64,000 bases of DNA from Burkholderia sp. HI2500 (GTDB lineage Bacteria > Pseudomonadota > Gammaproteobacteria > Burkholderiales > Burkholderiaceae): the NCBI RefSeq assembly GCF_002223055.1, contig NZ_NKFL01000007.1, forward strand, positions 1,135,701-1,199,700. The letters are read 5' to 3'. Each line of letters opens with the position of its first letter. Position 1 is the stretch's first letter. The notes beneath the pieces are model-generated. The model worked only from the letters and a program-made list of their open reading frames with translations. It searched no databases and was not told the DNA's origin. Positions 35,027 through 45,318 of the stretch are shown here, piece by piece. Both the position numbers and the translations under genes were made by a program.

Positions 35027-38000
35027 ATGGCCAAGTTCTTTATCGATCGCCCGATCTTTGCGTGGGTGATCGCGATCGTGCTGATGCTGGCCGGCGTCGC
35101 ATCGATCTTCAAGATGCCGATCGCGCAGTATCCGACGATCGCACCGCCGACGATCCAGATCCAGGCGAACTATCCGGGCGCTTCCGCGAAGACGGTGGAA
35201 GACACGGTGACGCAGGTGATCGAGCAGCAGATGAGCGGTCTCGACAACTTCCTGTACATGTCGTCGACGAGCGATGACTCGGGCAACGCGACGATCACGC
35301 TGACCTTCTCGCCGGGCACGAATCCGGACGTCGCGCAGGTGCAGGTGCAGAACAAGCTGTCGCTCGCGACGCCGAACCTGCCGCAGGTCGTGCAGCAGCT
35401 CGGCATGCAGGTCACGAAGTCGAGCAGCAACTGGCTGATGTGGTTCGCGTTCAACTCCGACGACGGCAGCATGTCGAAGGAGGACCTGACGAACTACGTG
35501 GCGTCGCACGTGCTCGATCCGCTCAGCCGCGTGAACGGCGTCGGCCAGACGCTGCTGCTCGGTTCGCAGTTCTCGATGCGCATCTGGCTCGACCCGGTCA
35601 AGCTGACCAACTACAGCCTCACGCCGACCGACGTGTCGGCTGCGATCACGCAGCAGAACGTGCAGATCGCGGGCGGCCAGATCGGCGGCACGCCGGCGAA
35701 GCCGGGCACGATGCTGCAGGCGACGATCACCGAATCGACGCTGCTGCGCACGCCCGAGCAGTTCGGCAACATCCTGCTGAAGGTCAACCAGGACGGTTCG
35801 CAGGTGCGCCTGAAGGACGTCGGCCGCGCGGCGCTCGGCTCCGAGAACTACACGTTCGACACGAAGTACATGGGGCAGCCGACGGCCGGCCTCGGCATCC
35901 AGCTCGCGACTGGCGCGAACGCGCTGGCGACTGCCACCGCGCTGCGGGCCAAGGTCCAGGAGCTGTCGAAGTACTTCCCGCACGGTCTCGTCGTCCACTA
36001 TCCGTACGACACGACGCCGTTCGTGCGCCTGTCGATCGAGGAAGTGGTCAAGACGCTGCTCGAAGGTATCGTGCTCGTGTTCCTCGTGATGTACCTGTTC
36101 CTGCAGAACCTGCGGGCGACGATCATCCCGACGATCGCGGTGCCGGTCGTGCTGCTCGGCACGTTCGCGATCATGGGCGTCGCCGGCTTCTCGATCAACA
36201 CGCTGTCGATGTTCGGCCTCGTGCTTGCGATCGGCCTGCTGGTGGACGATGCGATCGTGGTGGTCGAGAACGTCGAGCGCGTGATGGCGGAGGAGGGCTT
36301 GTCACCGAAGGAGGCGACCCGCAAGGCAATGGGCCAGATCACCGGCGCACTCGTCGGCGTGGCGCTCGTGCTGTCGGCGGTGTTCGTGCCGGTGGCATTC
36401 TCCGGCGGGTCGGTCGGCGCGATCTATCGTCAGTTCTCGCTGACGATCGTGTCGGCGATGGTGCTGTCGGTACTCGTCGCGTTGATTCTGACGCCGGCAC
36501 TGTGTGCGACGATCCTCAAGCCGATCCCGCAAGGGCATCACGAAGAGAAGAAGGGCTTCTTCGGCTGGTTCAACCGGACGTTCGACCGCAGTCGCGATCG
36601 CTACACGAGCGGCGTGAACCACGTGATCCGGCGCTCGGGCCGCTGGCTCGTGATCTACCTGGCCGTGTTCATCGCGGTCGGCGTGATGTTCGTGCGCCTG
36701 CCGAAGTCGTTCCTGCCGGATGAAGACCAGGGCTACATGTTCATGATCGTGCAGACGCCGTCGGGCTCCACGCAGGAAACGACCGGCAAGACGCTCGACA
36801 ACATCAACACGTACCTGACCACCACCGAGAAGGATGTGGTCGACTCGGTGTTCACGGTCAACGGCTTCAGCTTTGCAGGCCGCGGCCAGAACGCCGGTCT
36901 CGTGTTCGTGAAGCTGAAACCGTACGAGCATCGCCAGCGTTCGAACCAGAAGGTGCAGGCGCTGATCGGCCGGACGTTCGCGCACTACGCGCAGTACAAG
37001 GACGCGATGGTGATCCCGTTCAACCCGCCGTCGATTCCCGAGCTCGGCACCGCTGCCGGCTTCGACTTCGAGCTGACGGACAACGCCGGTCTCGGCCACG
37101 AAGCGCTGATGGCCGCGCGCGGGCAGTTGCTCGGGATGGCCGCGAAGGATCCTGCGCTGGCACTCGTGCGCCCGAACGGCCTGAACGATACGCCGCAGTA
37201 CAAGGTCGACATCGACCGCGAGAAGGCGAATGCGCTCGGCGTGACGGCTGCCGCGATCGACCAGACGTTCTCGATCGCGTGGGCGTCGCAGTACGTGAAC
37301 AACTTCCTGGATACGGATGGCCGGATCAAGAAGGTGTACGTGCAGTCGGACGCGCCGTTCCGGATGACGCCGGAAGACATGAACATCTGGTACGTGCGCA
37401 ACAGCGCGGGCGGCATGGTGCCGTTCAGCGCGTTCGCGACCGGCCACTGGAGCTACGGTTCGCCGAAGCTCGAACGCTACAACGGCGTGTCGTCGATCGA
37501 GATCCAGGGGCAGGCCGCGCAAGGCAAGTCGACCGGGCAGGCGATGGCGGCGATGGAAGCGCTCGCGAGCAAGCTGCCGGAAGGTATCGGCTACTCCTGG
37601 ACGGGCCTGTCGTTCCAGGAAATCCAGTCCGGTTCGCAGGCGCCGATCCTGTACGCGATCTCGATCCTCGTCGTGTTCCTGTGTCTCGCGGCGCTGTATG
37701 AAAGCTGGTCGATTCCGTTCTCGGTGATCATGGTGGTGCCGCTCGGCGTGGTCGGCGCGCTGCTCGCGACGATGCTGCGCGGTCTCGAGAACGACGTGTT
37801 CTTCCAGGTCGGCCTGCTGACGACCGTGGGCCTGTCCGCGAAGAACGCGATCCTGATCGTCGAGTTCGCGCGCGAGTTGCAGGCCGGCGGAAACATGGGG
37901 CCGGTGCGCGCGGCGATCGAGGCGGCGCGCCTGCGGCTGCGTCCGATCCTGATGACGTCGCTCGCGTTCATGCTCGGCGTGCTGCCGCTTGCGATCAGCA

Positions 38001-38218
38001 ACGGCGCGGGCTCGGCGAGCCAGCACGCAATCGGTACGGGCGTGATCGGAGGGATGATCACGGCGACGTTCCTCGCGATCTTCATGATCCCGATGTTCTT
38101 CGTGCGGGTTCGCGCGATCTTCAGCGGCGAGACGGAAAACGTCGACGACGCATGGCGTCTCGTGCAGGGCGACCTGCAGCGCGGTCACGACGACGCACAC
38201 GATTCGAAGGGGCAGTAA
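35027..38218 (+). CDS. RND multidrug efflux pump, HAE1 family (AcrB/MexB type)
   Basis: A 1063-residue inner-membrane pump of normal HAE1 length. It begins [20 protein letters not shown], typical of the family. The proton-relay aspartates sit in [17 protein letters not shown] (about residues 407-408), and [17 protein letters not shown] precedes them. The periplasmic domains and the second half ([19 protein letters not shown]) are intact. It exports drugs by proton exchange together with the adaptor before it and the channel after it, 15 and 2 bases away. Substrates are unknown. Confidence 0.95.
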   Translation: MAKFFIDRPIFAWVIAIVLMLAGVASIFKMPIAQYPTIAPPTIQIQANYPGASAKTVEDTVTQVIEQQMSGLDNFLYMSSTSDDSGNATITLTFSPGTNPDVAQVQVQNKLSLATPNLPQVVQQLGMQVTKSSSNWLMWFAFNSDDGSMSKEDLTNYVASHVLDPLSRVNGVGQTLLLGSQFSMRIWLDPVKLTNYSLTPTDVSAAITQQNVQIAGGQIGGTPAKPGTMLQATITESTLLRTPEQFGNILLKVNQDGSQVRLKDVGRAALGSENYTFDTKYMGQPTAGLGIQLATGANALATATALRAKVQELSKYFPHGLVVHYPYDTTPFVRLSIEEVVKTLLEGIVLVFLVMYLFLQNLRATIIPTIAVPVVLLGTFAIMGVAGFSINTLSMFGLVLAIGLLVDDAIVVVENVERVMAEEGLSPKEATRKAMGQITGALVGVALVLSAVFVPVAFSGGSVGAIYRQFSLTIVSAMVLSVLVALILTPALCATILKPIPQGHHEEKKGFFGWFNRTFDRSRDRYTSGVNHVIRRSGRWLVIYLAVFIAVGVMFVRLPKSFLPDEDQGYMFMIVQTPSGSTQETTGKTLDNINTYLTTTEKDVVDSVFTVNGFSFAGRGQNAGLVFVKLKPYEHRQRSNQKVQALIGRTFAHYAQYKDAMVIPFNPPSIPELGTAAGFDFELTDNAGLGHEALMAARGQLLGMAAKDPALALVRPNGLNDTPQYKVDIDREKANALGVTAAAIDQTFSIAWASQYVNNFLDTDGRIKKVYVQSDAPFRMTPEDMNIWYVRNSAGGMVPFSAFATGHWSYGSPKLERYNGVSSIEIQGQAAQGKSTGQAMAAMEALASKLPEGIGYSWTGLSFQEIQSGSQAPILYAISILVVFLCLAALYESWSIPFSVIMVVPLGVVGALLATMLRGLENDVFFQVGLLTTVGLSAKNAILIVEFARELQAGGNMGPVRAAIEAARLRLRPILMTSLAFMLGVLPLAISNGAGSASQHAIGTGVIGGMITATFLAIFMIPMFFVRVRAIFSGETENVDDAWRLVQGDLQRGHDDAHDSKGQ

Positions 38219-38220
38219 CG

Positions 38221-39753
38221 ATGCAAAAACACGCTTTGACTACGACCGTGGCCGCCCTGGCTGCCGCGTTGTTCGCCACGGGCTGCACGATGGCGCCGCA
38301 TTACAAGCGGCCTGATGCACCCGTCGCGCAGGCGTACCCGGCCGGTGGCGTCTACGCGACGCAGCCGGGTGCGGCCGGCGCGCGCAGCGCGAACGGGCAA
38401 GCTGCAACCGCCATCGGCTGGCGCGAGTTCTTCGTCGATCCGCGCCTGCAGCGGCTGATCGAGATCGCGCTGAAGAACAACCGTGACCTGCGCGTGTCGG
38501 TGCTGAACATCGAGGCGGCGCGCGCGCAGTACCAGATCACGCGCGCGGGGTTGTTCCCGACGCTCGATGCGACGGGTACCGGTAATCGTCAGCGCCTGCC
38601 GAATGCGCTGTCGGTGGCGCCGGGCCGCAACATCACGACGACCTACAACGTCGGCCTGTCGGCGTCGTGGGAACTCGACCTGTTCGGCCGCGTGCAGAGC
38701 CTGAAGGACCAGGCGCTCGCGCAGTACCTGTCGACCGCGTATGCGCGGCAGGCGTCGGAGATCTCGCTGGTGTCGCAGGTGGCTGACCAGTACCTGACGC
38801 TGCTGTCGACCGACGATCTGCTGAAGGTCACGGAGAACACGCTGAAGACGGCGCAGGACTCGTACAACCTGACGAAGCTGCAGTTCGACAACGGCACGGG
38901 CTCCGAGCTCGAGCTGCGTCAGGCGCAGACAGTGGTCGAGCAGGCGCTGTCGAACCAGCAGGCGCAAGCACGGGCACGTGCACAGGCGTTGAACGCGCTG
39001 GTGCTGCTGATCGGCGAGCCGCTGCCGGACGATCTGCCGGCGGGCATGCCGCTCGACGCGCAGAACCTGCTGACGGACGTGCCGGCCGGCCTGCCGTCCG
39101 ACCTGCTGACGCGTCGTCCCGACGTGATGCAGGCCGAGCAGTCGCTGCTGGCGGCGAACGCGAACATCGGCGCGGCACGCGCGGCGTTCTTCCCGAAGAT
39201 CTCGCTGACGGGCGCGTTCGGCACCGCGAGCCCGACGCTCGGCGGCCTGTTCAAGGCCGGCACGGCGGCGTGGTCGTTCGCGCCGAGCATCGCGTTGCCG
39301 ATCTTCGAAGGCGGCGCGAACATCGCGAACCTCGATCTTGCGCACGTGCAAAAGCGCATCGAGATCGCGAACTACGAGAAGGCGATCCAGTCGGCGTTCC
39401 GCGACGTGGCGGACGGGTTGGCCGCACGCGGCACGTACGACCAGCAGATCGCGGCGCTCGAGCGCAACGAGCACGCGCAGCAGCGACGTTTCGACCTGTC
39501 GGACCTGCGTTACAAGAACGGTGTCGACAGCTACCTGTCGGTGCTGACTGCGCAAACGGACCTGTACAGCGCGCAGCAGTCGCTGATCAATGCGCGTCTG
39601 GCACGCTGGACCAACCTGGTCAACCTGTACCGTTCGCTGGGCGGAGGGTGGATCGAGCGGGCCGGCGAAACGCCGCGCGCGCCGGATGCACCGGTCGACT
39701 ACGACAAGGCGGCCGCTCCGGCGCCTGCGTCGGCAACGGCGACGAACGGGTAA
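38221..39753 (+). CDS. RND outer-membrane channel lipoprotein (OprM/NodT type)
   Basis: A 510-residue outer-membrane factor. The lipobox ends at Cys21 (FATGC), followed by TMAPHYKRPDAPV. Two OEP repeats carry WREFFVDPRLQRLIEIALKN, SASWELDLFGRVQSLKDQAL, LLTRRPDVMQAEQSLLAANA and LPIFEGGANIANLDLAHVQK. It is the exit duct of this RND system. Its ATG begins two bases after the pump stop, and a strong terminator follows the gene, so the operon is adaptor-pump-channel. Confidence 0.94.
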   Translation: MQKHALTTTVAALAAALFATGCTMAPHYKRPDAPVAQAYPAGGVYATQPGAAGARSANGQAATAIGWREFFVDPRLQRLIEIALKNNRDLRVSVLNIEAARAQYQITRAGLFPTLDATGTGNRQRLPNALSVAPGRNITTTYNVGLSASWELDLFGRVQSLKDQALAQYLSTAYARQASEISLVSQVADQYLTLLSTDDLLKVTENTLKTAQDSYNLTKLQFDNGTGSELELRQAQTVVEQALSNQQAQARARAQALNALVLLIGEPLPDDLPAGMPLDAQNLLTDVPAGLPSDLLTRRPDVMQAEQSLLAANANIGAARAAFFPKISLTGAFGTASPTLGGLFKAGTAAWSFAPSIALPIFEGGANIANLDLAHVQKRIEIANYEKAIQSAFRDVADGLAARGTYDQQIAALERNEHAQQRRFDLSDLRYKNGVDSYLSVLTAQTDLYSAQQSLINARLARWTNLVNLYRSLGGGWIERAGETPRAPDAPVDYDKAAAPAPASATATNG

Positions 39754-39817
39754 GCAAGACCAAGGGCAGGGGCGAGCCATTGCCCCTGTTCGCGGAGGCT
39801 GCCCGACGCGAAAACAA

Positions 39818-39853
39818 AAACGCCACGGATGAAAATCCGTGGCGTTTCTTTTT
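39818..39853 (+). terminator. Rho-independent terminator of RND operon
   Basis: A perfect 13-base stem (39818-39830 with 39835-39847), loop GAAA, then CTTTTT. This is the clearest terminator in the window; A-rich on the other side, so it may also serve the convergent dienelactone hydrolase gene. Confidence 0.9.
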
Positions 39854-39895
39854 GCGCAGTTTACGTAGCCGCTCGCGCCTGAAACGGCGTTACGT

Positions 39896-40609
39896 TTAAC
39901 CCTGTTTTTCCCAAAGCGTGCGGCCGAAGAACGTCAGCGTGCGATCCCACGCCATTTGCGACCACACCGGATCGAACTGCGTGCCGGCGATACGGCCGGG
40001 GCCGACAGCCGTTTCGTTCGCGAATGCGTGATGCGCGAGATAGCGATGGAATTCGACATTGACCTTCGCATCGGTCAGCTTCTTCTCGAGTGCATCGACC
40101 TGGTCGATCGCAAAGAACGCATCCTGCGTGCCCCAGTGGCCCATCAGCGGCACCTTGAGCTTCGCCGGATCGAGGTAGTCGAGCGGCGGGAGGCCGTACC
40201 ACGTGACGCCCGCGTCCGCATCGGCGAACTGCAGCGACAGCAGCGTGAGTGCGCCGCCCATGCAGTAACCGGTCACCGCGACACGCGAGGCGAGCGTCTT
40301 CAGATGCGTCACGGCGCCCGGAATGTCCTGCGAAGCCGCGTCGCCGAAATCGAGCCCGGTCATCAGGTGGTGCGCTTCCTCTTCCTCGACCGTCGACTTG
40401 CCGCGATACAGGTCGGGCACGAGCGCGAAGTAGCCGCAGCGCGCGAGGCGATCCGCGACGCCACGGATCTGGTCGTTCAGCCCCCACCATTCCTGGATGA
40501 CGACGACCGCGGGCGCGCCTTCGGTCTTGGCCGGCGTGGCGAGATAGCCCTGCAGTTCCTGGCCGTCCGGGCGTCGAAACGTGATCATGGAACCGGATGT
40601 TTGAGACAT
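39896..40609 (-). CDS. Dienelactone hydrolase-family protein
   Basis: A 237-residue alpha/beta hydrolase. The nucleophile motif TGYCMGGA holds Cys, the aspartate is in HWGTQDAFF and the histidine in AHHAFANET, which fit the Cys-Asp-His triad of dienelactone hydrolases; VVVIQEWWGLNDQIRG is also typical. It may cleave a lactone or another ester; many family members have no known substrate. The start at 40609 has GGAG nearby; an upstream extension is not used. Confidence 0.9.
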   Translation of the reverse strand: MSQTSGSMITFRRPDGQELQGYLATPAKTEGAPAVVVIQEWWGLNDQIRGVADRLARCGYFALVPDLYRGKSTVEEEEAHHLMTGLDFGDAASQDIPGAVTHLKTLASRVAVTGYCMGGALTLLSLQFADADAGVTWYGLPPLDYLDPAKLKVPLMGHWGTQDAFFAIDQVDALEKKLTDAKVNVEFHRYLAHHAFANETAVGPGRIAGTQFDPVWSQMAWDRTLTFFGRTLWEKQG

Positions 40610-40844
40610 GAAACCGCTCCTTTTCGAAAAATGCGATGAGTGCGGCATCGGGGCCGGCCTGCGGGCGCGGCGACGATCGGGCAAGCCGGGCGTCGTGGTT
40701 CCGCTCGCGTTCGTTTTGGCCGGCACCGACCACGCGGCCATTCTATGCGCAAACACCGGCTGCCGTCGTGAACGGAGCCGCGCGGCACACGACTCGCGAG
40801 ACCGCATCGATCGGGGCGCGCAATCCGTTCCGGGCGCGGACGAC

Positions 40845-40893
40845 CGGAAAACAAACACCCCAAAGGTTGGATCAAAATCCAACTTTTGGGGTG
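40845..40893 (-). terminator. Terminator after the second DUF4148 gene
   Basis: A 17-base stem with one mismatch (40856-40872 with 40877-40893), loop of four. On the minus strand it is followed by TTTGTTTTCC, so it should end transcription of the gene at 40957-41268. Confidence 0.8.
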
Positions 40894-40956
40894 CAGTTCA
40901 GAGCGGGGTGTTTCGTTTGCTGCGCGCGTATCGGAATACGCGGTCGCGTGTCCGGC

Positions 40957-41268
40957 TTACTGGCCGAAATACACGGAGTCGCGGCCATCCTGCTTGACTG
41001 CGATCGCGCGGCCGGCGCGTACGCCAGCGGAGGCTTGCGCGCCGTAGCCGGTTTCATCGGCGTTCGTCACGCGGGCCTGGGCGGTCTGCAGCGCGCGCGG
41101 GTAATACTGATCGGAGACTTCGGGCTTGTAGCCGGCCTGTTCGAGCTGGACGAGTTCCGCGCGCACCTGGGCACGCGTCAGCTGGCCCGACGGATTCGAT
41201 TGTGCCAATGCGCCGTACGAGGCGGACAGGGCGGTTGCGGCGACGACAGCGTAGATGAACGACTTCAT
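40957..41268 (-). CDS. DUF4148 family small secreted protein
   Basis: A 103-residue protein with a signal peptide ending near residue 22 (GALAQ). The core [25 protein letters not shown] is the DUF4148 signature, and the C-terminal part ends in VYFGQ. Function unknown; periplasmic. The ATG at 41268 follows GGAGGT. A strong terminator follows the gene. A relative lies at 20624-20932. Confidence 0.9.
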   Translation of the reverse strand: MKSFIYAVVAATALSASYGALAQSNPSGQLTRAQVRAELVQLEQAGYKPEVSDQYYPRALQTAQARVTNADETGYGAQASAGVRAGRAIAVKQDGRDSVYFGQ

Positions 41269-41587
41269 GATGACCTCCGGTTTCATTGATTTCGCGCTTC
41301 GCTTGTTGCGTTCAGCGGTTGATTGCATCGTAGCGATCGCGTTACCGGTCGGGAATACGCGTTCCAGCGAATAATTATTGCAACTGGGTAAACGATCCGG
41401 GGCGGCGGGCATTTCATCTGATGATTGCGAGGCTGTCCGGTGCTGGATAGGGACTGCGGACGGAGCCATGAGTGCGGCGATGCCGTCGATCGGTCGGGGC
41501 CAAAAAGCGATCAGTTAAATCGCATTCCGAAGTATGTGAGTGAGGCTGTCTAGATCGTTCTTGCCGTATTTCTGGCACACGGCCGCG

Positions 41588-42553
41588 TCACTCGACCAGG
41601 ACCGCCTGCCGTTTCCGGTATTCGGCAGGTGTGATTCCGACGTGCCGGGTGAACGACCGCCTGAGCGTATCGACATTCGCGAAGCCGCATTTCGCGGCGA
41701 CCTGTTTCGGCGTGTCGTGACCGTTCTCGAGCAAGTGGCGGGCGGCCGAAATGCGGGTCGCCTCGACCCATGCAGCCGGCGTCATGCCGACTTCCGCGCG
41801 GAACAGGCGTGCGAAGTGGCGCGGGCTCATGCCCGCACGCTTGGCCATTTCCGCCACCGAATGCTCGAGTTCCGGATTCGCGGCGATCCAGCGCTGGACC
41901 TCCTGCAGTACCGAACGTCCGGCAGGGCGCGCCTCGCCCTTGCGGCTGAACTGGAGTTGCCCGCCCGGGCGCTTGAAGAACATGACCAGTTGTGCGGCGA
42001 CGCGCCGCGCGATCTCGCGGCCGAGATCTTCCTCGACCAGCGCGAGCGCGAGATCGAGCCCGGCCGTGACGCCGGCGCCGGTGCGCAGCTTGCCGTCGCG
42101 CACGTACAGTGCGTCCGCGTCGACGGCGAGCGATGGATACGCTTCGGCAAGCGCATCGGCCGCAGCCCAGTGCGTGGTCAGGTGACGACCTTTCAGCAGG
42201 CCGGTGGCCGCGAGGATGAACGCGCCGGTGCAGATCGAGCCGTAGCGCTTGCTCTGCACGGCCGCCGCTCGCAGCCACGCGAGGACGTCGGTGCGCAGTG
42301 CGATCCGGCCGGCGCTCGGCGCGCCGGCGACCAGCAGCGTGTCGATGCGCTCAGGAATGTCGGGAACGATCCAGTCGGGCAGTAACTGCGCACCTGACGA
42401 ACTGCGGATCGGACCGGACTCGCTTGCAATGATCCGCAATGTATAGAACGGCTTCCCGCATTCGGCGTTCGCTTGCGCGAAGACGTCGAGCGGTGCGGAG
42501 ACATCGAGCAGTTGAACGCCCGGAACGGCGAAAATTCCTACGACCTTCGGCAT
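41588..42553 (-). CDS. GlxA-type AraC regulator with DJ-1/PfpI domain
   Basis: A 321-residue protein. The N-terminal half is a DJ-1/PfpI-like domain (VVGIFAVPGVQLLDVSAPLD, with a Cys in YGSICTGAFILAA), and the C-terminal half has AraC helix-turn-helix units (SVAEMAKRAGMSPRHFARLF, then AAKCGFANVDTLRRSFTRH). GlxA-type regulators often control amine, choline or carnitine use. No target is visible. The start at 42553 was chosen because the fold begins there. Confidence 0.92.
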   Translation of the reverse strand: MPKVVGIFAVPGVQLLDVSAPLDVFAQANAECGKPFYTLRIIASESGPIRSSSGAQLLPDWIVPDIPERIDTLLVAGAPSAGRIALRTDVLAWLRAAAVQSKRYGSICTGAFILAATGLLKGRHLTTHWAAADALAEAYPSLAVDADALYVRDGKLRTGAGVTAGLDLALALVEEDLGREIARRVAAQLVMFFKRPGGQLQFSRKGEARPAGRSVLQEVQRWIAANPELEHSVAEMAKRAGMSPRHFARLFRAEVGMTPAAWVEATRISAARHLLENGHDTPKQVAAKCGFANVDTLRRSFTRHVGITPAEYRKRQAVLVE

Positions 42554-42768
42554 GATCGATGGTGTGGTGTGTCGAACGTGACGGGTAGCAGTATAGAGGC
42601 GCCAGTGGCGCACGATGCGCGCAGACGGGGCCTGTTTCCGGTGTTCTTCCCGCTGCGCGGGCGCCGTGTCCGTCCGTCGCGCAAAATGGCAGGATCTGAC
42701 GTAACACGTCTATTGGAGACAACTATCGGACGCCGGAGAATCGAGGGTGTTTTCAATGGAGGTCGATC

Positions 42769-43410
42769 ATGACTGAGAACGTTGCAGGCATCACCATTCC
42801 CGATAGCCAATTGACGCGCGAGATCACCGAGCTCGTTCGCGATACCGCGTCTCCGTTGCTGTTCCATCATTCCAGCAGGGTGTTCTATTTCGCGGCGCTT
42901 GCGGGCCAGCGGCGCGGGCTGAAATACGATCCCGAGCTGCTCTACTGCGGCTGCATGTTCCACGACATGGGGCTCACGCACAAACACAGCAGCGCCTGCG
43001 AGCGTTTCGAGGTGGACGGCGCCAATGCCGCACGCGATTTCCTGAAGGGCAAGGGCATTTCGCAGCAGGATATCGACGTCGTGTGGACCTCGATCGCGTT
43101 GCATACCACGCCGGGCATCCCGCAGCACATGCATCCGGTGATCGCGCTCGTTACCGCGGGCGTCGAGATGGATGTGCTGGGCCTGACCTATCCGGAATAC
43201 AGCGATGTGGAGCGCGAGGCCGTCGTTCGTGCGCATCCGCGTACGCCGCACTTCAAGGAAGACATCATTCAGGCGTTCTACGACGGGATCAAGCACAAGC
43301 CTGACACGACGTTCGGCAACGTGAAGGCCGACGTGCTCGCAGACAAGGATCCGCATTTCCACGCAGGCAATTTCTGCAGCGTGATCCGGTCGTCCGCGTG
43401 GGTTGGCTGA
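42769..43410 (+). CDS. HD-domain protein (cyanamide hydratase-like)
   Basis: A 213-residue protein. The metal site begins with HHSSRVFYFAAL, then CMFHDMGLTHKHS (the HD pair) and HTTPGIPQHMHP. This layout is close to the cyanamide hydratase-like HD group, though the substrate here is not known. The end contains FNVKADVL-type (TTFGNVKADVLADKDP) residues found in that group. It is preceded by GGAGGTC at a good distance. Confidence 0.85.
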   Translation: MTENVAGITIPDSQLTREITELVRDTASPLLFHHSSRVFYFAALAGQRRGLKYDPELLYCGCMFHDMGLTHKHSSACERFEVDGANAARDFLKGKGISQQDIDVVWTSIALHTTPGIPQHMHPVIALVTAGVEMDVLGLTYPEYSDVEREAVVRAHPRTPHFKEDIIQAFYDGIKHKPDTTFGNVKADVLADKDPHFHAGNFCSVIRSSAWVG

Positions 43411-43801
43411 TTGCTCGCGGTGTGGCGCACGATCCCGGATATTGAGCGGAGGTCGTGCGCGAAAAGTGAATCGCGGTTCCTGAATGACTAGGTAGTGCGA
43501 CTGTATATGGCAACTGCGCGATCGAACCTGGGCACCCGTGAGCGCGGTATCGTCCGGCGATAAGACCATCATTCGGACAGCCGGCCCGGGCGGCCCCGCA
43601 CCGTTGTCGGACGCCTGGCGCGATCGCGCAGTGATCCTCATGGCGCGGGCATCGCGACGACACAGGTTCGGCTGGCGGCGTCGTCGAGGCAAGCGGCGCG
43701 GATTCGTGTTGTGGCATCGGCAGCGTCGCGGGCGGAAAGGTACCCGTGTATGGGAGCGTGATCGTAACGCTGCCGGATTTTCAACCGATACGAGCGTTCC
43801 A
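43411..43801. other. Intergenic region
   Basis: About 390 bases between the HD-domain gene and the DUF1289 gene; I see no gene or clear structure in it. Confidence 0.35.
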
Positions 43802-44005
43802 ATGGCTTCCACACTTCACGACTTACCCGACAGCCCCTGTGTCGGCGTGTGCTCGACATTGTTCGACGATGTCTGCAAGGGATGCGGCCGAACGGCCGAC
43901 GAGGTCTCGCACTGGGTGTTCATGAACGATGACGAGAAACGCGCGATATGGGAACGTATCCGTCACGAGTGCACGGCGATGCGATTCCATCGCGACGGAC
44001 GGTGA
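43802..44005 (+). CDS. DUF1289 family small Cys-rich protein
   Basis: A 67-residue protein. The spacing SPCVGVCSTLFDDVCKGCGRT (four Cys) and the tail EVSHWVFMNDDEKRAIWERI are the DUF1289 signature, thought to bind a metal or an iron-sulfur cluster. Function unknown. The frame extends upstream, but the Cys motif starts near this ATG, so 43802 is the chosen start. Confidence 0.85.
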   Translation: MASTLHDLPDSPCVGVCSTLFDDVCKGCGRTADEVSHWVFMNDDEKRAIWERIRHECTAMRFHRDGR

Positions 44006-44366
44006 ATCGCCAGAAGCGGCGTTCCGGGTGACGGGGGCACGCTTGAAGAACATCTCCTTGTCCTGATCGAACCACTCGACCTTGTCCGGAAGGATGAGCC
44101 TGCGAAATCGGAGAAAATGAAATCAGTTAAAAAGTTGTTACGTGACAACCGTACGACGTTTGGCTGGACTTTATATACTGAATAATTGCATCCCATCCCC
44201 CGGGCGAATCTTCGATTCGCGGCCACAGAAGCTTGCCTCCAGGTAGATGGGGCACGTCCGCGCCTTCGCAGGCACCCCGGCGAGCACCACAGGCGCGCCC
44301 CTCATCCGCGTCCGCAGGTTTTCGGCAAAACGCCTATAATGATTGGGCAAATTGCCGGGAGAGGTC
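44006..44366. other. Intergenic region with parS-like site and TA promoter
   Basis: About 360 bases. It holds the parS-like site at 44134-44149 in an AT-rich patch, and a TATAAT box at 44335-44340 just upstream of the antitoxin start at 44367. No matching -35 box is clear. No gene seen. Confidence 0.5.
44134..44149. promoter_or_regulatory. parS: Remote parS-like site (one mismatch)
   Basis: GTTGTTACGTGACAAC differs from the parS consensus at one position (C to T at base 6), far from the main cluster and about 29 kb from parA. It keeps both outer GTT/AAC arms. A chance hit is unlikely at this length, but ParB binding is not shown. Confidence 0.6.
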
Positions 44367-44822
44367 ATGAGCACCATTGCTTTCCATCCTTCGGGCGTCG
44401 CGCATCCGCGTCAGGCCGAATTCACGATTCTCGAACAGCTGCTGGCGATCCGTGTCCGATCGGGGGCCGATCTTGCCGAGCTGGCGAGCGCCCGCATCGA
44501 CGTCTCGGTGATCGACCGTCTGTCCGAGCGCGGGCTGAAATCCGACGAGCTGGCCTTCATCATTCCGCGTCGCACGCTGAGCCATCGTCGCCAGGCGCAC
44601 GAACGCCTGTCGCAGGAGGAATCCGACAAGGCGATCCGTCTCGCGCGCATCGTCGCACAGGCGACCGCCACGTTCGGCGACCAGGAGAAGGCGATGGCGT
44701 GGCTGCGCAACGGGCTTCAGCGCTTCGGCGGCCGCACGTCGCTCGACATGGCGAGCACCGAGCATGGCGCGCGGCTCGTTGAGGAAGCCCTCACGCAGAT
44801 CGACGAGGGGTACTTCGCTTGA
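44367..44822 (+). CDS. MbcA/ParS/Xre antitoxin (DUF2384)
   Basis: A 151-residue antitoxin. The N-terminal part is helical and Xre-like (LPAELA-type helix in VRSGADLAELASARIDVSVI and IIPRRTLSHRRQ), and the C-terminal FGDQEKAMAWLRNGLQRFGG, then DMASTEHGARLVEEALTQI is the DUF2384 toxin-binding domain. It should neutralise the RES toxin after it and repress the pair's promoter. GGGAGAGG precedes the ATG. The toxin start overlaps the antitoxin stop by one or two bases. Confidence 0.9.
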   Translation: MSTIAFHPSGVAHPRQAEFTILEQLLAIRVRSGADLAELASARIDVSVIDRLSERGLKSDELAFIIPRRTLSHRRQAHERLSQEESDKAIRLARIVAQATATFGDQEKAMAWLRNGLQRFGGRTSLDMASTEHGARLVEEALTQIDEGYFA

Positions 44823-45298
44823 CGACACTGTGGCGGATCAGCAATTTCGCCGACCTGAAAGGGATCGGCGGGTTGCGCGCCGGCGGGCGCTGGCATTTTG
44901 CCGGGCAGCCCGTCGTGTATCTCGCCGAGCATCCGGCGCTCGCCCTGCTCGAGACGCTCGTTCATTTCGAAATCGCCACGGTCGCGCAATTGCCGAGCGG
45001 ATACCAGTTGCTTCGCATCGAGGTGGCCGATTCGGTCGATATCGCCGAAATCGCGGAGGGCGACGCGCCGGAGGACTGGCGAACCAACGTCGACTGGACC
45101 CGCAGCGCCGGCACCGAGTGGCTGCATACGCAGCCGAGCGCGCTGCTGCGCGTGCCGAGCGTCGTCGTGCCGCACGCGCACAACTTCCTGCTGAATCCGC
45201 TGCATCCGGCCGCTTCCGAGGTCCGTATCGCCGAAGTCATGCATTCGCCGTACGACACACGGATTCTGCGGCTGATCCAGTCGCCGTCGGGCGAATAG
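44819..45298 (+). CDS. RES-domain toxin
   Basis: A 159-residue toxin. The motif LWRISN, then LRAGGRWHFAGQPVVYLAEH and ALLETLVHFEIA carries the conserved Arg, Tyr and Glu of RES proteins, which degrade or modify NAD. The start is TTG at 44819, overlapping the antitoxin stop TGA, so the two are translationally coupled. RES/Xre pairs on plasmids and secondary replicons can help hold the replicon in the population; that role here is inferred. Confidence 0.9.
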   Translation: MTTLWRISNFADLKGIGGLRAGGRWHFAGQPVVYLAEHPALALLETLVHFEIATVAQLPSGYQLLRIEVADSVDIAEIAEGDAPEDWRTNVDWTRSAGTEWLHTQPSALLRVPSVVVPHAHNFLLNPLHPAASEVRIAEVMHSPYDTRILRLIQSPSGE

Positions 45299-45318
45299 GG
45301 CGCCGAGCGCGGGCCGGA

